In this document: piece after piece, positions 29,038 through 38,154 of the stretch
How positions within the stretch are numbered: the first letter of the stretch is position 1
Layout: every line of letters starts with the position of its first letter
NCBI RefSeq assembly: GCF_000282315.2
Contig: NZ_AKJN02000007.1
Coordinates: forward strand, 124,001-188,000
Source of the DNA: Pseudomonas sp. GM41(2012)
Lineage (GTDB): Bacteria > Pseudomonadota > Gammaproteobacteria > Pseudomonadales > Pseudomonadaceae
Direction: 5' to 3'
Length of the DNA: 64,000 bases
The notes under the pieces: model-generated
What the model saw: the letters and a program-made list of their open reading frames with translations, nothing else
Told to the model about the DNA's origin: nothing
Database searches by the model: none
Position numbers and translations under genes: made by a program

Positions 29038-30944
29038 CCACCCAAACCGCCGCCGCACCGAGCATGTTGTCCTCGGCTGAACAACGCAGCGCCGCCCGCC
29101 AATTGACCCTGGCCATGCTCGCATTGGGCCTGCTCGCGCTCGGCCTGACCTGGCGCTGGTTGTCGCCGGAGCAGACGGGCGTCAGTCAATTGCTGCTGGG
29201 GTTTGCTTCGTTATTGGTGGCCGTGCCCGTGATGCGTTCAGCCTGGTACAGCCTGCGTTATCCGAGCCTGCACGGGATCACTGATCAATTGATCGCCCTG
29301 GCCATGCTCGGGGCGTGGGCCACGGGTGATCTGCTGACCGCGGCGTTGCTGCCGATCATCATGATCTTCGGTCACGTGCTGGAAGAGCGCAGCGTGATCG
29401 GTTCCCAGGAGGCGATTCGCGCCCTCGGCAAACTGACTCGCAGCCACGCGCGCAAAGTTCAGGCCGATGGCTCCATCGTCGAAGTCGATAACGGCACACT
29501 CAAGGCCGGCGACCTCGTCGAGGTGCGCGCGGGTGATCGAGTGCCGGCGGATGGTCGGGTGTTGTCGGGTCAGGCGAGCCTGGACACCGCTTCGATTACT
29601 GGCGAATCGGTGCCGATGGAGGCGGGCGCTGGCATGCAAGTCTTCGGCGGCGCGATCAACCTCGACGGTCTGCTGCGCATCGAGGTGACCCGCACCGGCA
29701 ATGAGTCGACCCTCGGCAAAGTCATTGCGCTGATGCAAAGCGCCGAGCGTTCAAAACCGCCGATCACGCGTTTGCTGGAACGCTACGCCGGCAGCTACAT
29801 GGTGCTGGTGTTGCTGCTGGCCGCCGTGACCTGGTTCGTCACCAACGATGCCCAGGCCATGCTCGCGGTGTTGGTGGCGGCCTGTCCTTGCGCGTTGGTG
29901 TTGTCGGCACCGGCCACGGCGATTGCCGGCGTGGCCGTGGCCGCTCGTCACGGGATTCTGATTCGCAGCTCCGCGTTCCTCGAAGAGTTGGCAGACCTGA
30001 CGTCACTGGTGGTCGACAAAACCGGAACCCTGACCTTTGGCACCTTGCGTTTGCAATCCATCGACAGTCCGCTCGAGGATCGCAGCCACGTCCTTAAACT
30101 TGCTGCCAGCCTTGGTTCTGCCAGCAGTCATCCGGTCAGCCGCGCGCTCGCCGGGTTGGTCACCCAGGAACATTTTCTGCTGCTCTCCGACATCCACGAG
30201 CGTCAGGGGCTGGGCGTGGTGGCGATGACGGAGCAGGGCGAGGCGGCGCTCGGTCGTCCGGAGTTGTTCGCGCAATTGGGTATCGCCACTTCAAATGTCC
30301 CCGACCACGATGGCCCGATTGCCGGGCTGGCGCTCAACGGTGAGTTTCTCGCCTGGCTGTTGCTGGCCGACAGCGTCAAACCCGAGGCTCGGTTTGCCTT
30401 GAGCGAGCTACGTGAATTGGGGTTGGGCCGGCAGTTGCTGCTGACAGGTGATCGGCAAAGCGTTGCACACACATTGGCGCGTGATGTCGGGATCAGCGAC
30501 GTTGAAGCTCAAGCATTGCCCGAGGACAAACTCAATCGCGTGCTGAAGGAAATCGGCAGCGGCTTCCGGCCGATGGTCGTGGGAGACGGGATCAATGATT
30601 CGCTGGCGCTCAAGGCCGGTGTGGTCGGCGTGGCCATGGGCGCGGGCGGGGCGGACATCGCGCTGGCTTCGTCCGACATCGTTTTGATTGGCAGCGACCT
30701 GCGTCGACTCGGCACGTGTGTGCGCTTGAGTCGCCAATGCCGGCACACGTTGCAGGTTAACGTGATCATCGGTCTGGGCTGGACGCTGGCGATTGTGGCC
30801 TTTGCCGCCTTCGGTTGGCTTGGCGCTGCGGGCGCGATGATTGCCGCGCTGTTGCACAACTTCAGCACGTTGCTGGTCTTGGGGAACGCCGGGCGTTTAC
30901 TGCGTTTTCAGGAACCATTGCTCAAGCTTGAGGATGAGGATTGA
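29034..30944 (+). CDS. P1B-type metal-translocating ATPase, CPC class, no HMA domain
   Basis: This 636-residue P-type ATPase shows TGES near 189-192 (actuator), CPC at 284-286 in a membrane helix, DKTGT at 328-332 (phosphorylated Asp328), SSHP at 364-367 (nucleotide domain His) and GDGIND at 517-522. About eight membrane helices are predicted. There is no N-terminal Cys-rich metal-binding domain; only about 23 residues precede the first helix. In the last helix ALLHNFSTLLVLGNA stands where ZntA-type zinc pumps have an Asp, so the ion cannot be assigned safely. It is last in the four-gene SPFH operon (ATGA overlap), so the SPFH proteins may scaffold or feed the pump. Confidence 0.88.
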   Translation: MTTQTAAAPSMLSSAEQRSAARQLTLAMLALGLLALGLTWRWLSPEQTGVSQLLLGFASLLVAVPVMRSAWYSLRYPSLHGITDQLIALAMLGAWATGDLLTAALLPIIMIFGHVLEERSVIGSQEAIRALGKLTRSHARKVQADGSIVEVDNGTLKAGDLVEVRAGDRVPADGRVLSGQASLDTASITGESVPMEAGAGMQVFGGAINLDGLLRIEVTRTGNESTLGKVIALMQSAERSKPPITRLLERYAGSYMVLVLLLAAVTWFVTNDAQAMLAVLVAACPCALVLSAPATAIAGVAVAARHGILIRSSAFLEELADLTSLVVDKTGTLTFGTLRLQSIDSPLEDRSHVLKLAASLGSASSHPVSRALAGLVTQEHFLLLSDIHERQGLGVVAMTEQGEAALGRPELFAQLGIATSNVPDHDGPIAGLALNGEFLAWLLLADSVKPEARFALSELRELGLGRQLLLTGDRQSVAHTLARDVGISDVEAQALPEDKLNRVLKEIGSGFRPMVVGDGINDSLALKAGVVGVAMGAGGADIALASSDIVLIGSDLRRLGTCVRLSRQCRHTLQVNVIIGLGWTLAIVAFAAFGWLGAAGAMIAALLHNFSTLLVLGNAGRLLRFQEPLLKLEDED

Positions 30945-31170
30945 GTACGTCGGGTAAATGCTCTAAACAGCGCGATCGCGGTCGATTTCAAGTTTTCAGA
31001 ACTGTATGACGAATTCGTAGTCATCTAGGTGAGGGCAATCACTTTTGTGAATTCGCGACGGTGGGTTCGAGCGTTACGAATCATAAAAAAGGGCTATTAA
31101 TTCGATAGCCAGCTATTTTTCAAGGATGGTCTACCCTCACATCAGACGTCTGAAACTAGAGGGACTATCC
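30945..31170 (+). promoter_or_regulatory. 226-bp gap before cfa with an inverted repeat
   Basis: The gap is AT-rich near cfa. It holds the inverted repeat GGCTAT/ATAGCC (31092-31110) in an A-rich/T-rich context, either a weak terminator for the upstream operon or a promoter element. cfa genes are commonly RpoS-dependent, but no clear -10 could be assigned. Confidence 0.3.
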
Positions 31171-32358
31171 ATGCTCGCGCACCTTCCTCCGGCCTTACAG
31201 AATCTGCAGTTGCCGCTACGCCTGCGACTCTGGGACGGCCATGAATTCAACCTGGGGCCGACGCCCAGCGTCACTATTGTGGTCAAGGACCCACAAATGG
31301 TTACCCAGTTCACTCACCCAAGCCTGGACGCGCTAGGAGCGGCGTTTGTCGAAGGCAAACTTGAGCTGGAAGGCTCCATCAGCGACGTGATCCGCGTCTG
31401 CGATGAGTGGAGCCAGGCGTTGCTGAACGAGGACGACGACAGTCAGCCGGTGCGCACTGTCCACGACAAGGAAACCGACGCCAAGGCGATTTCCTACCAC
31501 TACGACCTTTCCAACGCGTTTTATCAGCTGTGGCTCGACAGTGACATGGCGTATTCCTGCGCCTATTTCGAGACCGGCAGCGAAACGCTGGAGCAAGCCC
31601 AGCAAGCCAAATTCCGTCACCTGTGCCGCAAGCTGCGGCTGCAACCAGGGGAATACCTGCTGGATGTCGGTTGCGGTTGGGGTGGACTGGCACGCTATGC
31701 CGCCCGGGAGTTTGGCGCGAAGGTGTTCGGGATCACACTCAGTAAAGCGCAACTGGAACTTGCCCGTGAACGGGTGACCGCCGAAGGCCTGGACGATCTG
31801 GTCGAACTGCAACTGCTCGACTACCGTGACTTGCCGCAGGACGGCCGCTTCGACAAAGTGGTCAGTGTCGGCATGTTCGAACACGTTGGCCATGCCAATC
31901 TGGCCGAGTACTGCAAAACCTTGTTCGGTGCGGTGAAGGAGGGTGGCCTGGTGATGAACCACGGGATCACCGCCAAACACACCGACGGCCGTCCGGTGGG
32001 GCGCGGTGCCGGCGAATTCATCGAGAAGTATGTGTTCCCCAATGGCGAGCTGCCGCATCTGTCGATGATCTCGGCCGAGATCAGCGAAGCAGGGCTGGAG
32101 ATTGTCGATGTCGAGAGTCTGCGCCTGCATTACGCGCGCACGCTGGACCATTGGAGCGAACGCCTGGAAGACAATCTGGAAGCGGCTTCCAGGCTGGTGC
32201 CAGAGCAGGCCTTACGGATCTGGCGGCTGTACCTGGCAGGATGCGCTTACGCGTTCGCCAAGGGCTGGATCAATCTGCATCAGATTCTTGCGGTGAAAGC
32301 TCACCCCGATGGCAGCCATGAACTGCCATGGACGCGCGACGATATCTACAACCCTTAA
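31171..32358 (+). CDS. cfa: cyclopropane-fatty-acyl-phospholipid synthase
   Basis: This 395-residue SAM-dependent enzyme adds a methylene bridge to unsaturated acyl chains of membrane phospholipids. The SAM motif [20 protein letters not shown] is near residue 157, and [10 protein letters not shown] and [16 protein letters not shown] ([15 protein letters not shown]) regions are family landmarks. The start ATG at 31171 has GAGGGA upstream; the frame is open from 31126. Its stop overlaps the stop of the convergent cardiolipin synthase gene, so two membrane-lipid genes share a boundary. Confidence 0.93.
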   Translation: MLAHLPPALQNLQLPLRLRLWDGHEFNLGPTPSVTIVVKDPQMVTQFTHPSLDALGAAFVEGKLELEGSISDVIRVCDEWSQALLNEDDDSQPVRTVHDKETDAKAISYHYDLSNAFYQLWLDSDMAYSCAYFETGSETLEQAQQAKFRHLCRKLRLQPGEYLLDVGCGWGGLARYAAREFGAKVFGITLSKAQLELARERVTAEGLDDLVELQLLDYRDLPQDGRFDKVVSVGMFEHVGHANLAEYCKTLFGAVKEGGLVMNHGITAKHTDGRPVGRGAGEFIEKYVFPNGELPHLSMISAEISEAGLEIVDVESLRLHYARTLDHWSERLEDNLEAASRLVPEQALRIWRLYLAGCAYAFAKGWINLHQILAVKAHPDGSHELPWTRDDIYNP

Positions 32359-33794
32359 AGTATCGGTGAGATAAGCCGGGCGACCCGCATGCCGACCTGT
32401 TGCAGGCGGCGGGTCTCCCGGCTTTCTTCTTTGGCGATCTCGTGGGCCTGGGCGAAGTCATCGTTGAGCATCTGCTCCACTTCGGCGGCAAATTCGCTGT
32501 CGACCGTCAACAACATCACTTCAAAATTCAGCCGGAACGAGCGGTTGTCCAGATTGGCACTGCCAATGGCGCTGATTTCGCTGTCGATCAACACCACTTT
32601 CTGATGCAGGAACCCCGGCTCGTAGCGGAACACTCGCACACCGGCGCGCACGGCTTCGAAAGCATAAAGGCTGGAGGCAGCGTAGACGATTCGGTGGTCC
32701 GGTCGAGAGGGCAGCAGCAGCCGCACATCCACGCCTCGCAGAACAGCCAGCCTTAACGCAGCGAACACAGCTTCGTCGGGGATGAAATAAGGGCTGGTGA
32801 TCCACACCCGTTCGGTTGCTGCATGAATGGCTTCGACGAAGAATAACGAACAGGTTTCGTAGGAATCTGCCGGGCCGCTGGCGAGCAATTGGCAGAGCAC
32901 GCCGTCGTCCGGGTAAACGTCCGGCAGGATCAGCGGCGGCAATGAGCGGGCGGCCCAAAACCAGTCTTCAGCGAAAGATTCCTGCATGCAGGCCACCACC
33001 GGTCCGCGTACTTGCACATGGGTATCGCGCCATGGTGCCAGCGGAGGTTTTTCGCCCATGTATTCGTCGCCGACGTTATGCCCCCCGACGAAACCCAGCA
33101 CTCCATCGACTACCACAATCTTGCGGTGGTTGCGGAAGTTGACCTGAAAGCGATTGAGCCAGCCGCTGCGGGTCGCAAAGGCTTTAACTTCGACGCCGGC
33201 ATCGCGCAGCGGCTGCACGTAATTGTGAGGCAGGGAATGGCTGCCGATGCGGTCGTACAATAAATAAACCGCCACGCCTTCGGCGGCTTTCTTCAGCAGC
33301 AAGGTTTGCAGGCGTTGACCGAGGCGATCGTCGTGGATGATGAAAAACTGAATCAGCACCGCTTCCTTCGCGTTGCTGATGGCTTCAAATATTGCGTTGA
33401 AGGTGGCTTGGCCGTCGATCAGCAAACGCACTTCGTTGTTCGCCAGGCACGGCATGCGCCCCAGTTTCGGCATGGCCCTCAAGGACGCGTAAGCATTGGA
33501 GGCGCGAGCGGTCAGCGCCTCTTCTACCCAGGGTCGCCAGTTGAGCTCGGAGATAGCCTTGCGCATTTCTTCGTTGGCCTGGCGCCGAGCCTTGATGTAA
33601 CCATCGAAGGTGCTGCGGCCGAAGACCAGATAGGGGATGAGCGTGAGGTAGGGAATAAACAGCAACGACAGGGCCCAGGCGATCGATCCCTGGGCGGTCC
33701 GGACGGTGAGCACGGCGTGAATGGCAGCGATCAGGCCCAGCGTGTGTAGCAGTGCAATCATGTAGCCGAAAATATGCGGTCCAAAGTAATCCAT
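32355..33794 (-). CDS. cls: cardiolipin synthase
   Basis: This 479-residue phospholipase-D-type enzyme condenses phosphatidylglycerol to cardiolipin in the inner membrane. Two N-terminal membrane helices are visible. The two HKD motifs are [19 protein letters not shown] (near residue 222) and [19 protein letters not shown] (near residue 400). The ATG at 33794 gives the typical [14 protein letters not shown] start; the frame is open nine codons further up. It is convergent with cfa, with overlapping stops. Confidence 0.95.
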   Translation of the reverse strand: MDYFGPHIFGYMIALLHTLGLIAAIHAVLTVRTAQGSIAWALSLLFIPYLTLIPYLVFGRSTFDGYIKARRQANEEMRKAISELNWRPWVEEALTARASNAYASLRAMPKLGRMPCLANNEVRLLIDGQATFNAIFEAISNAKEAVLIQFFIIHDDRLGQRLQTLLLKKAAEGVAVYLLYDRIGSHSLPHNYVQPLRDAGVEVKAFATRSGWLNRFQVNFRNHRKIVVVDGVLGFVGGHNVGDEYMGEKPPLAPWRDTHVQVRGPVVACMQESFAEDWFWAARSLPPLILPDVYPDDGVLCQLLASGPADSYETCSLFFVEAIHAATERVWITSPYFIPDEAVFAALRLAVLRGVDVRLLLPSRPDHRIVYAASSLYAFEAVRAGVRVFRYEPGFLHQKVVLIDSEISAIGSANLDNRSFRLNFEVMLLTVDSEFAAEVEQMLNDDFAQAHEIAKEESRETRRLQQVGMRVARLISPIL

Positions 33795-33925
33795 GGGGCA
33801 GCCTTGCTCCTGAAGATTCAATGCTTAACAGACCATGTTCCGTGCAGAATGTCGCTATTTAATTGGCCCATGAACCGAAGCCACTGGCTGACGTCTAACA
33901 GCCACTAATGATCAGGAGTTACTCG

Positions 33926-34447
33926 ATGAACGTTCGTCTGCTGGGTTTGGCCATGGCTATTGGTTTGTCACTTCCTGTGGCCGCTCAGGCGCAGATGTTG
34001 CAGCCCGGTTTGTGGGAAATGACCACAAGCAACATGAAGGTCGATGACCAGAATCTCCCGGATTTGCAGCTGATTCTTGGCCAGATACAGAGCCAGATGA
34101 CCCCTCAACAGCGAGCGCAGCTCGAAAAGCAGGGCATCACCATGGGCGGCAAAGGGATTCGGGCCTGTCTGACGCCGGAGCAGGTGAAGACAGACAATAT
34201 TCCGCTGACCGATCCACAGTCGGGCTGCAAGCAGGAAATCACCGACCGTACCGGGAATCAGTGGAAATTCCGCTTCAGCTGTCCGAAAGCGCAGGGCGCC
34301 GGTGTCGCCACTTTCCTCAGTGATCGTGAGTTCACCACCAAGGTTAACGGCACGTTCAATGCTACCGGTATTCAGCAGAAGGGTAGCCTGGAAAGCCGCG
34401 CCGTGTGGTTGGGGCAGGATTGCGGGACCGTCAAGCCGAGAGCTTAA
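33926..34447 (+). CDS. DUF3617 family exported protein
   Basis: This 173-residue protein has a cleavable signal (MNVRLLGLAMAIGLSLPVAAQAQ). QPGLWEMTTSNMKVDDQNLPDL follows, the DUF3617 N-terminal look (exported proteins opening with a G-x-W-E motif). Four cysteines (RACLTP, SGCKQE, FSCPKA, QDCGTV) could form two disulfides in the periplasm. AGGAGT lies 8 bases before the ATG. Function is unknown. It converges on the ThrRS-like gene across a degenerate REP. Confidence 0.82.
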   Translation: MNVRLLGLAMAIGLSLPVAAQAQMLQPGLWEMTTSNMKVDDQNLPDLQLILGQIQSQMTPQQRAQLEKQGITMGGKGIRACLTPEQVKTDNIPLTDPQSGCKQEITDRTGNQWKFRFSCPKAQGAGVATFLSDREFTTKVNGTFNATGIQQKGSLESRAVWLGQDCGTVKPRA

Positions 34448-34452
34448 AAACT

Positions 34453-34500
34453 CGCCAGCAGGCCCGCGCCCTTACATGACTGTGTGGGAGCGGGCCTGAT
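34453..34500. repeat. degenerate REP pair reaching into the ThrRS-like gene
   Basis: CAGCAGGCCCGCG and TGTGGGAGCGGGCCTG are decayed REP halves. The right half encodes the last residues (about QARSHTVM) of the minus-strand ThrRS-like protein. Confidence 0.55.
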
Positions 34501-35353
34501 TCAACCACTCACACACCGTCTCAACGCTCATCCTGCCGAAATCCTCCCCAGTGCGGCTGCGCACACTGACAAACCCGCCTTCTTTTTCTTTCTCCCCGAT
34601 CACCACCAGATACGGCACGTGCTGACTGTGCTCGCGAATTTTTTGGCGGACTTTCTCGTGGCGCAAATCCGCACGGGCGCGCACGCCACTTCTGCGCATT
34701 GCCTCGGTTACCGACTGCGCGTAATCCGCCTGACGTTGGTCCATGCTGACGATCATGACGTGTGGCGGTGTCCGCCAGTTATCAAGCTCTTGTTGGCAGG
34801 ACCAGCACGTACCGTAAATACGTTGCGGCAACGTACCGCTGACGTGATCGAGGGTGAACGCTTGCAGCACTCTGGTCGCGGGGACATGCGGGCCAGCGGT
34901 CGTAGATTCGACGTTCCCCAGGCGGTACAGCGGCGTCTTTCCTTGACGGCGAATCGAGTGATTGGTCGCCGCCAGCGTCTGCATGCGGGCTTCGATCAGT
35001 GGCAGGTCTGTCTGCGTTAAGGATCGCTCGGCAGAAAACTCATGAAAGAACCCGTCGCCCAGCGCCGTTCCTGAGTGCAATTGCACCTGTGGATGGAGTT
35101 GTTTAACGGCCATGGCCAGCATCAGTACACAGGAGCGTCGCAGGATCTCCAGCCCATCGGGCTCTTGCGGCGTGACGATGCTGACCCGGGCATCGGCTTC
35201 GATCATGAACTCACAGTCCACCAGGATGCCGTCTACTCGGCCGGCCACCGCCGCTTTTGCCAGTCCGGGTCCGATACTCGCGGCGAGCTCGTACACCGAC
35301 AGTGGCTGGTCGTATTCACGCAATGAACCATCGCTCAGGGTGATGTGAATCAT
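34472..35353 (-). CDS. threonyl-tRNA-synthetase-like protein lacking the catalytic core
   Basis: This 293-residue protein aligns with ThrRS (about 640 residues) at both ends but lacks the middle. A TGS domain (residues 1-60) is followed by an editing-like domain (about 68-195) that runs to PQRIYGTCWSCQQELDNW. The next residues, TPPHVMIVSMDQRQADYAQ, already belong to the anticodon-binding domain (about 198-290). The class II aminoacylation core with its zinc site is absent. In the editing part HSCAH has become RSCVL and the editing Cys before GPH is Thr, while a new CWSC pair appears. It cannot charge tRNA. It is last in the folE2 zinc-starvation operon, 17 bp after the dihydroorotase gene. 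Confidence 0.82.
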   Translation of the reverse strand: MIHITLSDGSLREYDQPLSVYELAASIGPGLAKAAVAGRVDGILVDCEFMIEADARVSIVTPQEPDGLEILRRSCVLMLAMAVKQLHPQVQLHSGTALGDGFFHEFSAERSLTQTDLPLIEARMQTLAATNHSIRRQGKTPLYRLGNVESTTAGPHVPATRVLQAFTLDHVSGTLPQRIYGTCWSCQQELDNWRTPPHVMIVSMDQRQADYAQSVTEAMRRSGVRARADLRHEKVRQKIREHSQHVPYLVVIGEKEKEGGFVSVRSRTGEDFGRMSVETVCEWLNQARSHTVM

Positions 35354-35370
35354 GTCGGTGCTCTCGAGTG

Positions 35371-36708
35371 CTAGCGCATAAACCGTAGTGGTAAACCCTG
35401 GCAGTTGTCATTAAGACGTTGGTCGTGCCAGGCAATTTGCCCCGACACGATCGTGGTGCTGACGCTGTGGCGAAAACGCTGTCGGGCAAAAGGTGTCCAG
35501 CCGCATTGAGACAGGATCGGCTGCTGGGAAACGGCGACGCCGCCAGGTTCGGGTTTGATCATAACGAGGTCGGCCCAATAGCCTTCGCGCAAATAACCGC
35601 GGTCGGGAATGGCGAACAGATCGGCAACCCGGTGACTGGTTTTTGCGACGAGCGTAGTGATCGGCAACACTTCATCCGCGACCAGTTCCAGCAACGCGGG
35701 CAGGGCATGTTGCACCAACGGCAAGCCGGAAGGCGCCTGGCTGTACGGCCGCTGTTTTTCAGCCCAGGTGTGAGGCGCATGATCGCTGCCGATCACGTCG
35801 AGCCGATCGCTCAGCAATGCTTCGCGCAAGGCATCGCGGTCAGCCTGGGTTTTGATCGCCGGGTTGCACTTGATCAGGTTGCCGAGGCTCGGGTAATCCC
35901 GGTCATCGAATAGCAAGTGGTGCAGGCAGACTTCGGCGGTGATGCGTTTCTGGGCGAGTGGCTTGTCTTCGAACAACGCCAGTTCGCGGGCGGTGGTCAG
36001 GTGTAGAACATGCAGTCGGGTGCCGTGACGCCTGGCCAGTTCCACAGCCATTGAGGAGGAGCGAAAGCAGGCCTCGGCGTTGCGGATCAGCGGGTGGGCC
36101 GCAGCGGGAATGTGTTCGCCGAACAATTCACGCAGGTTCGCTGCGTTGGCGTTGATGCTGGGCGTGTACTCGCAGTGGGCCAACAAAAGGGTCGGCACCT
36201 CGGCGAATAACCGCTCGAGAATCTGTGGGTCATCGACCAGCATGTTCCCGGTCGAAGCGCCCATGAACACTTTGACACCAGCTACTTCACAAGGATTGAG
36301 CCTGGCGACGGTGTCGAGATTGTCGTTGCTCACGCCGAAATGAAAGCCGTAATTGGCGACGGAGTTAGTTGCCGCTCGACGCTTTTTGTCGGTCAGTGCG
36401 CTGAGGGTCAGGGTCGCCGGATGGGTGTTGGGCATGTCCATGAAGCTGGTGATGCCACCGGCCACCGCAGCCCGCGATTCGGTGTAGACGCTGCCTTTGT
36501 CTGGCGAGCCTGGATCGCGGAAGTGCACTTGGTCGTCGATCATTCCGGGCAACAGCCATTGCCCTTGTGCATCGATTTCCACGTTGGCATTTTCACCGTG
36601 GATGCTGCTGGCGATCTTCACGATTCGCCCGTTGCTAACCAACAGATCACCATCAAACTCACGGCCTTCATTCACCAGCCGGGCATTGCGAATCAGCACG
36701 CTGCTCAT
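35371..36708 (-). CDS. dihydroorotase-family amidohydrolase (zinc-responsive paralogue)
   Basis: This 445-residue protein resembles PyrC-type dihydroorotase, which cyclises carbamoyl-aspartate in pyrimidine synthesis. The metal-site HxH is replaced by Gln60-Val-His62 (IDDQVHFRDPG). The bridging-Lys candidate is Lys146 (GVKVFMG), and other ligands LLLAHCE, HVLHLTT and SDHAPH are kept. A QVH variant occurs in some bacterial dihydroorotases, as far as I recall, so activity is plausible. It starts two bases after the gamma-carbonic-anhydrase stop and corresponds to the zinc-island dihydroorotase of P. aeruginosa (PA5541 type). Confidence 0.85.
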   Translation of the reverse strand: MSSVLIRNARLVNEGREFDGDLLVSNGRIVKIASSIHGENANVEIDAQGQWLLPGMIDDQVHFRDPGSPDKGSVYTESRAAVAGGITSFMDMPNTHPATLTLSALTDKKRRAATNSVANYGFHFGVSNDNLDTVARLNPCEVAGVKVFMGASTGNMLVDDPQILERLFAEVPTLLLAHCEYTPSINANAANLRELFGEHIPAAAHPLIRNAEACFRSSSMAVELARRHGTRLHVLHLTTARELALFEDKPLAQKRITAEVCLHHLLFDDRDYPSLGNLIKCNPAIKTQADRDALREALLSDRLDVIGSDHAPHTWAEKQRPYSQAPSGLPLVQHALPALLELVADEVLPITTLVAKTSHRVADLFAIPDRGYLREGYWADLVMIKPEPGGVAVSQQPILSQCGWTPFARQRFRHSVSTTIVSGQIAWHDQRLNDNCQGLPLRFMR

Positions 36709-36710
36709 GG

Positions 36711-37271
36711 TCAGAACTCGTTCTGCAGGGCTTTGTAGCCACGCACAAGGTCGACGTTGGTGCGCGCCACGTCCTCGGAAAACTCCGAGGCGCTGACGCT
36801 CACCGGTGGGAACTGCGACAGATCCGTTTTCGGGCCGATGCGGGTGGTGGAGGGCACATAGAAGTCTTCAGGCAGGTCGCGACCGTCGACCACCGAGTTG
36901 TGGCGCACCACGCAGCCGTCACCGACTGCGCAGTTGAACAGCACGCTGTTGAACCCGATAAACACCCGGTCGCCAACCGTGCACGGACCATGAACGATCG
37001 AGCGGTGGGCGATGGAACTGAACTCGCCGATGGTCACTGCTGCCCCGGACTTGGAGTGGATCACCACGCCATCCTGGATGTTCGAGTTGGCGCCGATGGT
37101 GATCGGCTCCATCTCGCCTGAGGCATCCACCTCGTCGGCCCGAATCACCGCGTAAGGACCGACGAAGACGTTCTCGCCAATCATCACTTTGCCGTAGATG
37201 ATGGCGGTTTTATCCACGTAGGCAGACTCCGCGATCACCGGCAAATCACCGGAAGGATTCTTGCGGATCAT
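36711..37271 (-). CDS. gamma-carbonic anhydrase family protein
   Basis: This 186-residue left-handed beta-helix protein shows hexapeptide turns such as AIIYGKVMIGENVFVGPYAVIRAD. The metal-ligand histidines of the gamma class are seen in VVIHSKSG (about residue 71) and SIAHRSIVHG (about residues 88-94). It may hydrate CO2 with a metal other than zinc, since gamma-class enzymes can use iron or cobalt. This would suit a zinc-starvation operon. ATGA overlap couples it to the upstream metal-binding protein gene. Confidence 0.85.
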   Translation of the reverse strand: MIRKNPSGDLPVIAESAYVDKTAIIYGKVMIGENVFVGPYAVIRADEVDASGEMEPITIGANSNIQDGVVIHSKSGAAVTIGEFSSIAHRSIVHGPCTVGDRVFIGFNSVLFNCAVGDGCVVRHNSVVDGRDLPEDFYVPSTTRIGPKTDLSQFPPVSVSASEFSEDVARTNVDLVRGYKALQNEF

Positions 37272-38143
37272 GGCTTGCTCAACGCGTTGTACAGGGTGTT
37301 GAGGTTGTACTCGAACAACCCGACGAAAGTGCTGGCCGGACCGTTAGCCGCGAGCGCATCGGAGTACAACGTGCCACCGATGTGCGCGCCGCTTTCATCC
37401 GCAATCTGCTTGAGCAGGCGTGCATCCTTGATGTTTTCCATGAACACCGCTTTGACCTTGGCCTGGCGAATCTGAGTGATCAATGCGGCGACTTCGGCGG
37501 CTGACGGTTCGCGTTCAGTGGATAGGCCTTGAGGCGCCATGAAGTCGATGCCGTAAGCCTGACCGAGATAACCGAAGGCGTCATGAGACGTCACGATTTT
37601 TCGATTGCCCGGTGGCAACGAACCGAGTTTGACCTTGGCTTCGGCAAGCAGCGCGTAGATCTGTTTCAGGTAGGCCTGACTGTTGCGTTCGTAGTCGGCT
37701 TTGTTCGTAGGGTCGGCGGCGATCAGCGCCTTGGTGATGTTGCTGATATACAGCTCAGCGTTCGCCAGATTGTGCCAAGCGTGCGGGTCGGGAATCGTCT
37801 CGCCATCTTCATCCAGGGCGCGCGGGATGACCCCGTGGCTCGCGCTGATCACTGGCGCTTGGGTCTCGGAGCTGGTCACCAGGCGGTCCAGCCATGGCTC
37901 GAAACCCAAGCCGTTTTTGATGATGAGTTTGGCTTTGAGCAACGCCTTGGCGTCGTCCGGGGTCGGCTCGTACGTGTGAGCATCGGCGTCCGGGCCGACC
38001 ATGTTGGTGAGCTGGATATGGTCGCCGCCGACTTGCTGGGTCATGTCGGCGAGGATGCTGAAACTGGTGACTACCTGAAGTTTTTCCGCAGCAGACAGCG
38101 ACATCGACAGCAGCAAACTGAACAGCACGAGTAAAGCGCGCAT
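37268..38143 (-). CDS. metal ABC transporter substrate-binding protein (ZnuA/TroA type)
   Basis: This 291-residue periplasmic protein has a signal peptide (MRALLVLFSLLLSMSLSAAE). Metal ligands typical of cluster A-I are seen: His in DADAHTYEPTP, His in DPHAWHNL, an acidic region STEREPSAAEV, and Asp in LYSDALAANG. It lacks the long His-rich loop of classical ZnuA. The chosen ATG at 38143 has GAGGTG eight bases upstream. Zinc is the likely cargo given the operon; manganese cannot be excluded. Confidence 0.87.
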   Translation of the reverse strand: MRALLVLFSLLLSMSLSAAEKLQVVTSFSILADMTQQVGGDHIQLTNMVGPDADAHTYEPTPDDAKALLKAKLIIKNGLGFEPWLDRLVTSSETQAPVISASHGVIPRALDEDGETIPDPHAWHNLANAELYISNITKALIAADPTNKADYERNSQAYLKQIYALLAEAKVKLGSLPPGNRKIVTSHDAFGYLGQAYGIDFMAPQGLSTEREPSAAEVAALITQIRQAKVKAVFMENIKDARLLKQIADESGAHIGGTLYSDALAANGPASTFVGLFEYNLNTLYNALSKP

Positions 38144-38154
38144 CGGGTAACACC

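Noticed and set aside
37212..37220. TTATCCACG in the gamma-carbonic-anhydrase gene as a DnaA box
   Set aside because: Last base differs from the strict box, so it was not counted.
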